DNA from: Hyphomicrobiales bacterium
GTDB lineage: Bacteria; Pseudomonadota; Alphaproteobacteria; Rhizobiales; Beijerinckiaceae
Reading direction: 5' to 3'
DNA length: 16,593 nucleotides
NCBI GenBank assembly: GCA_025363375.1
Contig: JANYDZ010000164.1
Span: 1-16,593 of the forward strand
Positions 1 to 5,672 of this stretch are shown piece by piece (position 1 is the stretch's first letter; every line of letters starts with the position of its first letter). The position numbers and the translations under genes were made by a program. The notes under the pieces are model-generated. The model saw only the letters and a list, made by a program, of their open reading frames with translations. It had not been told where the DNA came from and ran no database searches.

Positions 1-1
1 A

Positions 2-523
2 AGAAAGGACAAGGCCTCCTACGCCTCCACCAACAATCCCGCGACGATATTGGCGGAAATCTACAAGCAGAGCGCGGGTCTGGAGGCATTGCAGATCAAC
101 TACAAAACCAGCCTTGATTTCGTCAACGACATGCTCGGCGGCCGCATCGATTTTGTCATGGCCGATCCGGTGTTCGGCCTTGCGCGCATTCGCGAAGGCA
201 AGATGCGCCCGCTCGGCATCAGCACGGCGAAACGAATCAAATCATTGCCGGAAATTCCCACCATGCAGGAGGCGGGCATTCCCGGCGTCGATATGAACCT
301 GTGGTGGCTGACGGCGGCGCCCGCCGGCACGCCGGCGCCCGTAGTTGAGAAGCTCAACGGCTGGTTCACCGACATCGGCAAGATGGACGAGACGCGCGAA
401 TTTCTTGGCCGCAACGGCGCCGAGCCGTTTACGGGCACAACGGCGGAAACAAAGGCGTTGGTCGAAAAGGAGATCGTGGATTGGGCGACGTATGTGAAGC
501 TCGGGAAGATCGAGCCGCAGTAG
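2..523 (+). CDS. Tripartite tricarboxylate transporter solute-binding protein (Bug/TctC type), C-terminal part
   Basis: Periplasmic solute-binding protein of the TTT/Bug family, which captures small carboxylates or related compounds for a TctA/TctB membrane pair. The frame is open to the left edge, so the signal peptide and first lobe lie outside the window; 173 residues remain. Family landmarks are visible: DMLGGRIDFVMADP (the 'LLGGqvD' segment), then LARIREGKMRPLGIST followed by a KR and LPEIPTMQEAGIPGVD, which closely matches the usual 'ikaGklraLavts..R...lPdvPTvaEaGlpg' block. The C-terminal helices around VVEKLNGWFTDI also fit. A TTG at 50-52 could be read as a start, but the frame continues upstream with family-like sequence (ASTNNPAT), so this is a truncated view and not a short gene. 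TctA/TctB genes are not in the window. The gene faces ychF, with 49 bp between the stop codons. The ligand is unknown. Confidence 0.85.
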   Translation, partial: RKDKASYASTNNPATILAEIYKQSAGLEALQINYKTSLDFVNDMLGGRIDFVMADPVFGLARIREGKMRPLGISTAKRIKSLPEIPTMQEAGIPGVDMNLWWLTAAPAGTPAPVVEKLNGWFTDIGKMDETREFLGRNGAEPFTGTTAETKALVEKEIVDWATYVKLGKIEPQ

Positions 524-541
524 GGAGCGCCGCCGTCTCCC
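523..541. other. Weak hairpin between convergent genes, possible terminator
   Basis: GGGAG at 523-527 pairs with CTCCC at 537-541 around a 9-nt loop, right at the stop codon of the binding-protein gene. Neither strand has a T-run after it, so an intrinsic terminator is not demonstrated. It is listed because it is the only clear structure in the 49-bp gap between the two convergent genes. Confidence 0.2.
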
Positions 542-572
542 GCGCGGCAAGCAAAGGGTCGATCGTCCCGCG

Positions 573-1670
573 CTAATTCGCAAACCGGAAGTGCATGACA
601 TCGCCGTCCTGCACAACGTATTCCTTGCCTTCCAGCCGAAATTTTCCAGCCTCGCGCGCGCCGGCTTCGCCCTTGCCGGCGACGTAATCCGCGTATGCGA
701 TGGTTTCGGCGCGGATGTAGCCTTTTTCAAAATCCGTGTGGATGACGCCGGCGGCGGCGGGGCCGCGCGTGCCTTTTTCAATCGTCCAGGCGCGCGCCTC
801 CTTGGGGCCGACCGTGAAATACGTCACGAGATGCAGGAGTTCATAACCCGCGCGGATCACGCGGTTCAGGCCGGGCTCGACGAGGCCGACAGCTTCGAGA
901 TAATCCTTCTGTTCCTCCGCGGGCATCACCGCGATTTCACTTTCGATTTTCGCGGAGACGACAACGGCGACGGCGCCTTCTTTTGCCGCGCGGTCGCTCA
1001 CCGTATGCGAGAAATGGTTGCCCTTGTCGGCGCAGGCTTCTTCCACGTTGCAAACGTAGAGAACCGGTTTTGACGACAACAGGCCCAGAGCGGCGAAGGA
1101 CTTTCTCTCCTCGGCGCCGATTTGCGCGAGGCGCGCGGGCTTGCCATCGCGCAGCAGCACAAGCGCGCGCGTCATGAGGTCGAGCTGCTCTTTCGCCTCT
1201 TTGTCGTTTTGCCTGGCGCGTTTCTCCAGGGGGACGACGCGCTTCTCCAAACTTTCGAGATCGGCGAGCATGAGCTCGGTTTCAATGGTGTCGATGTCGC
1301 TGGCGGGATCGATCTTGCCTTCGACGTGGGTGATGTCGCCGTCTTCAAAGCAGCGCACGACATGGGCAATGGCGTCGCACTCCCTGATATTGGCGAGGAA
1401 TTGATTGCCGAGGCCTTCGCCCTTGGACGCGCCGCGCACGAGGCCGGCGATATCCACGAAGATGAGGCGCGTCGGAATGATTTGTTTTGAGCCGGCGATG
1501 GCGCTGAGCGTATCGAGGCGGGGGTCTGGCACGGCGACATCGCCCACGTTGGGCTCGATGGTGCAGAAGGGATAATTCGCCGCCTGCGCCGCCGCCGTTT
1601 GCGTCAAAGCGTTGAAGAGGGTCGACTTGCCGACGTTGGGCAGGCCGACAATGCCACATTTAAAGCCCAT
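573..1670 (-). CDS. ychF: Ribosome-binding ATPase YchF (Obg-like, OLA1 family)
   Basis: Conserved cytoplasmic P-loop protein of the Obg/TRAFAC class that binds ribosomes, prefers ATP to GTP, and is linked to stress and redox responses. Length is 365 residues, about the usual size. The start fits the family: MGFKCGIVGLPNVGKST, with the Walker A motif GLPNVGKST at residues 9-17. The switch II DIAG motif is at 73-76, followed by LVRGASKGEGLGNQFL. The position of the G4 motif reads NVEE (208-211) and not NKxD, which is the hallmark of YchF's loss of GTP specificity. A TGS domain fills about 283-365 (YFTVGPKEARAW through GDVMHFRFAN). In many proteobacteria pth lies just upstream of ychF; here an intergenic gap and a divergent amidohydrolase are found, so the gene appears to stand alone. 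It is a core gene next to catabolic accessory genes. Identification is secure. Confidence 0.98.
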   Translation of the reverse strand: MGFKCGIVGLPNVGKSTLFNALTQTAAAQAANYPFCTIEPNVGDVAVPDPRLDTLSAIAGSKQIIPTRLIFVDIAGLVRGASKGEGLGNQFLANIRECDAIAHVVRCFEDGDITHVEGKIDPASDIDTIETELMLADLESLEKRVVPLEKRARQNDKEAKEQLDLMTRALVLLRDGKPARLAQIGAEERKSFAALGLLSSKPVLYVCNVEEACADKGNHFSHTVSDRAAKEGAVAVVVSAKIESEIAVMPAEEQKDYLEAVGLVEPGLNRVIRAGYELLHLVTYFTVGPKEARAWTIEKGTRGPAAAGVIHTDFEKGYIRAETIAYADYVAGKGEAGAREAGKFRLEGKEYVVQDGDVMHFRFAN

Positions 1671-1693
1671 GATGATTCCGTGTTTCTGTTTTA

Positions 1694-1717
1694 TCCCGCC
1701 CGCTCATGAGGGCGGGA
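1694..1717. repeat. Perfect GC-rich hairpin, REP-like
   Basis: TCCCGCCC at 1694-1701 and GGGCGGGA at 1710-1717 are exact reverse complements around an 8-nt loop. The element lies in the 183-bp gap between divergent ychF and the amidohydrolase gene, 23 nt upstream of the ychF ATG. It has no T-run on either side, so a terminator is unlikely. It could be a REP-type intergenic palindrome or a leader structure. The rest of 1671-1853 is GC-rich, and no convincing sigma-70 promoter was recognised in it. Confidence 0.5.
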
Positions 1718-1853
1718 GAAGGCGGCGGCGGGCCGCTTCGGGCGTCAATATCGCGCTTGCTCTATCCGATCGAAGGGCCTGCCGGCAAGCGCGCCGATTT
1801 GCGCGGAGATACGCCGCGCGGCATATTCGCCCCGTGTCGCCTTTGAGGCCCCT

Positions 1854-2903
1854 ATGAGCATTTTGAATTCACGCCGCGAACGCGTCGGGTTTTTCGCCGA
1901 CGACGCCCGCGCCTGCCCGTGTTGCCCGGCGTTTTTCTCCGGCGGCGGCGCGGGGCGCAAGCATCGGGGGATTGTCGATGTGCACGCGCATCTGACCCCG
2001 CCGCAATACGTGCGGGACCTCGCGGGGACGGGGCTCCTGATGCCGCCCTCGCTTGGCTGGTCGCCGCAAAAGCATCTTGAGGATATGGACCGCGCAGAGG
2101 TTTCGCTGGCGATCCTTTCAGTCACGACGCCCGGCGTGTGGTTTGGCGATGTCGAGAAAGGACGGCGCATCGCCCGTTACACGAATGATTACGCGGCGAG
2201 CCTCGTCGGCGCGCACAAAGGGCGCTTCGGGCAATTCACGGCGATTCCCCTGCCGGATATCGAGGGGTCCTTGCGCGAGATTGAATATGGTCTCGACGCG
2301 CAGAAGTCGGATGGCGTTGGCGTGTTCACGAGCTACGACAACAAGTGGCTTGGCGATCCCGCGTTCGATCCCGTCTTTGAAGAACTCAACCGCCGCAAGG
2401 CGGTGGTTTATGCGCATCCGAGCGCTCCGAATTGTTGCGTCAACGCTTTGCCCGGGATTCCCGACGCGGCGATTGAATTTGGCACGGATACGACGCGCGC
2501 GATCGTCAATTATGTTTTTGGCGGCGCGGCGCGGCGTTTCCCCGACGTGACGATGGTCTGGAGCCACGCGGGCGGCACGATGCCGTTTCTCATTGAGCGC
2601 TTCGACAATATCGGGGGCATGCCGGCTTTGCGCGCCAGGGCGCCCGATGGATTTCGCGCGGAAGCGGGCAAGTTTTTCTACGACACCGCGCAGGCGTCGA
2701 ACGCCGTGTCGATGGGCGCGCTGCGGCAGGTTGTGCCTGTGTCGCAGATTGTGTTCGGCACGGATTTTCCGTTTCGCGCGGCTGATGATCATGTGAAGGC
2801 GCTGGAGAGCGGCGGAGTGTTTTCGGACGTGGAGTTGCAGGGGATATGGCGCGGCAACGCGGGGCGAATTTTGCCGCGAAGCGCGCGGGCTAATCCGGTA
2901 TGA
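1854..2903 (+). CDS. ACMSD-like metal-dependent amidohydrolase/decarboxylase (Amidohydro_2 family)
   Basis: A 349-residue TIM-barrel enzyme of the amidohydrolase superfamily, related to 2-amino-3-carboxymuconate-6-semialdehyde decarboxylase and gamma-resorcylate decarboxylase. These enzymes remove CO2 from, or hydrolyse, aromatic-derived acids using one Zn or Mn ion. The visible metal and catalytic set matches the family: DVHAH (H44, H46), YAHPS (H188), WSHAGG (H238, the catalytic His position) and FGTDFPF (D304). ATG 1854 has GAGG at 1845-1848, five bases upstream. The first ~38 residues before the barrel are unusual: RRER, then a cysteine cluster CPCC (21-24) and a Gly-rich stretch. In related proteins such a lead is often a Tat-type signal, but no hydrophobic segment is present here, so the protein is probably cytoplasmic. 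Its 3' end overlaps the opposing S15 hydrolase gene by 14 bp. The exact reaction is unknown. Confidence 0.88.
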   Translation: MSILNSRRERVGFFADDARACPCCPAFFSGGGAGRKHRGIVDVHAHLTPPQYVRDLAGTGLLMPPSLGWSPQKHLEDMDRAEVSLAILSVTTPGVWFGDVEKGRRIARYTNDYAASLVGAHKGRFGQFTAIPLPDIEGSLREIEYGLDAQKSDGVGVFTSYDNKWLGDPAFDPVFEELNRRKAVVYAHPSAPNCCVNALPGIPDAAIEFGTDTTRAIVNYVFGGAARRFPDVTMVWSHAGGTMPFLIERFDNIGGMPALRARAPDGFRAEAGKFFYDTAQASNAVSMGALRQVVPVSQIVFGTDFPFRAADDHVKALESGGVFSDVELQGIWRGNAGRILPRSARANPV

Positions 2904-4677
2904 CAGGCAGCGTCAAATGCGAGGGGCGCGCGGGGTCGTGATAGATTTTGTACACCACCGTTTTCGCCGAGCAAATGTGATAGGGCGCATATTCCACGTT
3001 GGTGGCGCCGCCGACGCCAGTGGGCAAATCCAGCGCGGCAATGTCGATGGCGACGCGGTGCCCGGCGCGGAAAAGATTGGCGCTCGCCATGATCTCGATT
3101 TGATATTCGTTGATCTCGCCGGGGACGACCGGCTTTTGCGCCTTGCGCGTGAGCGGATGCCAGGGGCGGCCGGGCTTTGAGCGCGTTTCATCCAGCGCGC
3201 GGTGCGAGGCCTTCAGCCAGCCGCGCGAAACCTCGCGCTCGGGCAGGGCGGGCAAATCGCGTTCTCCCTCGCGCGCGGTGCGCACGGCGTGGTCGGGGCC
3301 AAGATCGCTCAGAACAACGATGAAATTCGCGTCTTCCTGATCGATGGCCGCGTAAAGCGTCAGCGACATGGGGCCGGCGATTTGCGCGTCGCGCGCGAAG
3401 GGCTCGCTCACGTAGCGCAAGCGCGCGATGGTTTTCGTCTGTGTCGGCGGCATCTGCGCGAATGTGTCGGGCGCGCAGAAATCATCGGCGCTGCGGGCTT
3501 GCGGCGCCTCCGCGCGCAGGCGCTCCCACGACGCGAGATAGAGCTTTGTCCATTGCGTGTTCGGCAGCGGCCAGTCTTGCGCGCCGCGCCACTCATTCGC
3601 GCCCATGAGCCAGTAATTCACCGGGGCGCCGCTCATGATCCCGGTGTCGACGCCCTTCAGCCAATGGTCGTGCCAACGCAGAATTTCATTGTGAAAAGCG
3701 CGGAAGGGGCGCTCGAGATGCGCGGGCCCCGCGAACATGAGCTTTTTGGGTCCGCGCAAATTCGCGAACCAGTTTTGCGCGCCGTTGAGATGCGTCTTGT
3801 AGGAGCCCGCGTACCAGCCGGCGCCGGTATAGACGGGGATTTCAACGTCGGCGAATTCGGCTTCGCTCACGGCCACCCATTCCTCGCGGTCGTAGGGGTC
3901 GAGCAGTAGATCGAAAAAGCCAGGCATATGCTGGCCCTTCTGCGCCAGAACATTAAAAACGTGGGGATAAATCTTGTAATCCGGGTTCGCCATGGCGGCT
4001 TGCCACAAGGCTTCTCGTTCAGGCGGCAGCGCGCCGGGCGCGCCCTTGTTTTGGTGGAACGCGGAGAAGTGAAAAATGAGATAGCGAAACAGATGCAGCA
4101 TGCCGCCGGGATACTCGTCGCGAAAGCCGCCGAAGGGGCCATAGGCGCCTCGTGGATCGAAAGGGAAGATCGCTTTGAGATGCGGCGGCTTTTGTTTGGC
4201 GACGTGAAATTGTTCCGCGCCAAAGCCTGATATGCCGACCATGCCGACATTGCCGTCGCACCAGGGCTGGGCGGCGATCCACTCGATCAGATCGTATGAA
4301 TCGAACTCCCGCGAACCGCCGCCTTGCGAGGCGCCGACGCCGCGCGGCATGCCGACGACATGAGCGTAACCGCGCGAGACGAAAAAGCGCGTGTCGCCCG
4401 CCTCCAGAGGTCCAGCCCAGAGCGGCGACCACGCGGGCTGCGGCGGCAAAGCCTCGTTGAATTCCGGGCCCTGCAGCTCCTTGTTGTAGATGGCGAAGGC
4501 GAGCAGCGCGGGGAATTTGCCCGGCGCGTCGGGGCGGTAGACGTCGACGGCGATGGCGACTCCATCGCGCATGGGGACGGCGATGTCGCGCTCCTTGACG
4601 ATGGACTCGAATTGCGGCGCGCGCGTGTAGGCGCATGGCGGCGTGTCCGAGGATTCGATGAGGGCGCGCTTTGACAC
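2890..4677 (-). CDS. CocE/NonD family acyl hydrolase (peptidase S15)
   Basis: A 595-residue serine hydrolase of the CocE/NonD group (X-Pro dipeptidyl-peptidase S15 fold), which includes cocaine esterase, alpha-amino-acid ester hydrolases and glutaryl-7-ACA acylase. Order: alpha/beta-hydrolase core (about 24-345) beginning IAVPMRDGVAIAVDVYRP; a likely oxyanion Tyr in AIYNK (Y64); nucleophile motif GISGFG with S150; His in GPAHLERP (H320); then the jelly-roll XPP C-terminal domain (about 370-595). The usual acid motif GWYD reads GWYA (A290), so the canonical catalytic Asp is missing at its normal place. There is no signal peptide, so it is probably cytoplasmic. Start: GTG at 4677 with GGAAG (4682-4686) four bases upstream, one base after the TAA of the binding-protein gene, so it is very probably co-transcribed as the last gene of the operon. 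It likely cleaves an ester or amide of the imported compound; the substrate is not known. Confidence 0.9.
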   Translation of the reverse strand: MSKRALIESSDTPPCAYTRAPQFESIVKERDIAVPMRDGVAIAVDVYRPDAPGKFPALLAFAIYNKELQGPEFNEALPPQPAWSPLWAGPLEAGDTRFFVSRGYAHVVGMPRGVGASQGGGSREFDSYDLIEWIAAQPWCDGNVGMVGISGFGAEQFHVAKQKPPHLKAIFPFDPRGAYGPFGGFRDEYPGGMLHLFRYLIFHFSAFHQNKGAPGALPPEREALWQAAMANPDYKIYPHVFNVLAQKGQHMPGFFDLLLDPYDREEWVAVSEAEFADVEIPVYTGAGWYAGSYKTHLNGAQNWFANLRGPKKLMFAGPAHLERPFRAFHNEILRWHDHWLKGVDTGIMSGAPVNYWLMGANEWRGAQDWPLPNTQWTKLYLASWERLRAEAPQARSADDFCAPDTFAQMPPTQTKTIARLRYVSEPFARDAQIAGPMSLTLYAAIDQEDANFIVVLSDLGPDHAVRTAREGERDLPALPEREVSRGWLKASHRALDETRSKPGRPWHPLTRKAQKPVVPGEINEYQIEIMASANLFRAGHRVAIDIAALDLPTGVGGATNVEYAPYHICSAKTVVYKIYHDPARPSHLTLPVIPD

Positions 4678-4678
4678 T

Positions 4679-5593
4679 TTACTTCCAAATCACCTTCGCC
4701 GGATCGATCGCCGTGCGGTACACGCCCAGCTCCTTGCCCAGATCGATAAACACTTTCAAGTCCTCGTTCGCGGCGGCGTTGGAGAATTTCGGCCAGCGCG
4801 GCGCATTGAAGCCGAGATACTTTTTTTCGATGTCCTTGAGGTCGGCGGAGTTTGTGTCGATGTAGGCGAGGGCTTCGGCGACCGAGTCGCGGAAGCCTTT
4901 GACGACTTCCGGGTTCCTGCGCGCGTAATCGCCCGTGGCTATCCAGCCGGAGACAAGCACGTCCGGATTCACGTCGGCGAAAAACTCGGCCACGATATTG
5001 CCGGCGCCGCTGGCGACAACGGCGGAGCGGATGGGCTCGACCGATGTCGCGGCGTCGATGGTTCCATTGCGGATGAGGTCGGGGATTTGCGGAATCTGGA
5101 CTTCGATCAGCGTGATCTTCCTGTCGTCGGCGCCGGCGTTGCGCATCCATTTGCGCAGGAACATGTCCATAACGTTGTTGAGGCCGGAGACGCCGACCGT
5201 TTTACCTTCGAGATCGGCGGGCTTTTCGATTTTCAGATCCTTGCGGGCCACGAGGCTGATCGTCGGGCGCTCCTTGATGTGGCGCGCAGCGCCGGCGACG
5301 AGCACGAGATCAAGCCCGCCATCGACGGCTTGCAACAGGCCCGGCATGGTGGCGACGCCCATTTGCATCGAGCCGGAGAGCAGCGCCGGCGGAATATTCG
5401 TGATGATGGGCACGCGCGTCGGCTCGGCGTCGATGTTGCGCTTTGCGAAGAACCCTTTGTCCTTGGCCACGAAGACCGCGAGGTAGTCGGACGCGGTGGC
5501 GTAGCCCATGCCGACCTTCGCGCCTTGCGCGAAGGCGCCGGAGGCGGCGAGGAGGGCGGCGGCGAGCGTGACGAGTTTAAGAATGTACTGCAT
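4679..5593 (-). CDS. ABC transporter solute-binding protein, NitT/TauT (SsuA/ThiY-like) type
   Basis: Periplasmic binding protein that should deliver substrate to the ATPase and permeases encoded upstream in the same operon. It has 304 residues from the chosen ATG at 5593, with a clear signal peptide: MQYILKLVTLAAALLAASGAFA, probable cleavage at AFA-Q (22/23). The mature part shows the NMT1/SsuA-like pattern: GYATASDYLAVFVAKDKGFFAKRNIDAE, then PPALLSGSMQMGVATMPGLLQAVDGG, LVARKDLKIEKPADLEGKTVGVSG and the second lobe ending DPAKVIWK. The open frame extends to 5707 with a longer lead, but that lead overlaps hyuB and would hide the signal peptide; AAGG at 5603-5606, nine bases before the ATG, supports 5593. 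Members of the family bind sulfonates, nitrate, thiamine or pyrimidine precursors, and hydantoin-like or aromatic acids; the ligand here cannot be told. Confidence 0.92.
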   Translation of the reverse strand: MQYILKLVTLAAALLAASGAFAQGAKVGMGYATASDYLAVFVAKDKGFFAKRNIDAEPTRVPIITNIPPALLSGSMQMGVATMPGLLQAVDGGLDLVLVAGAARHIKERPTISLVARKDLKIEKPADLEGKTVGVSGLNNVMDMFLRKWMRNAGADDRKITLIEVQIPQIPDLIRNGTIDAATSVEPIRSAVVASGAGNIVAEFFADVNPDVLVSGWIATGDYARRNPEVVKGFRDSVAEALAYIDTNSADLKDIEKKYLGFNAPRWPKFSNAAANEDLKVFIDLGKELGVYRTAIDPAKVIWK

Positions 5594-5672
5594 TTTTGAC
5601 AGCCTTATGTGCGTGACAAGTATTTCCGTGCGGAGCCTTTTCCCGCAAGCTGAAGAAGGCGTGGGCCAACAA

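Noticed and set aside
1694..1717. Intrinsic terminator
   Set aside because: No T-run follows on either strand, and the hairpin lies between the 5' ends of divergent genes.
4643..5599. 318-codon open frame on the plus strand opposite the binding-protein gene
   Set aside because: Antisense shadow; the minus strand carries a signal peptide and a full solute-binding fold.
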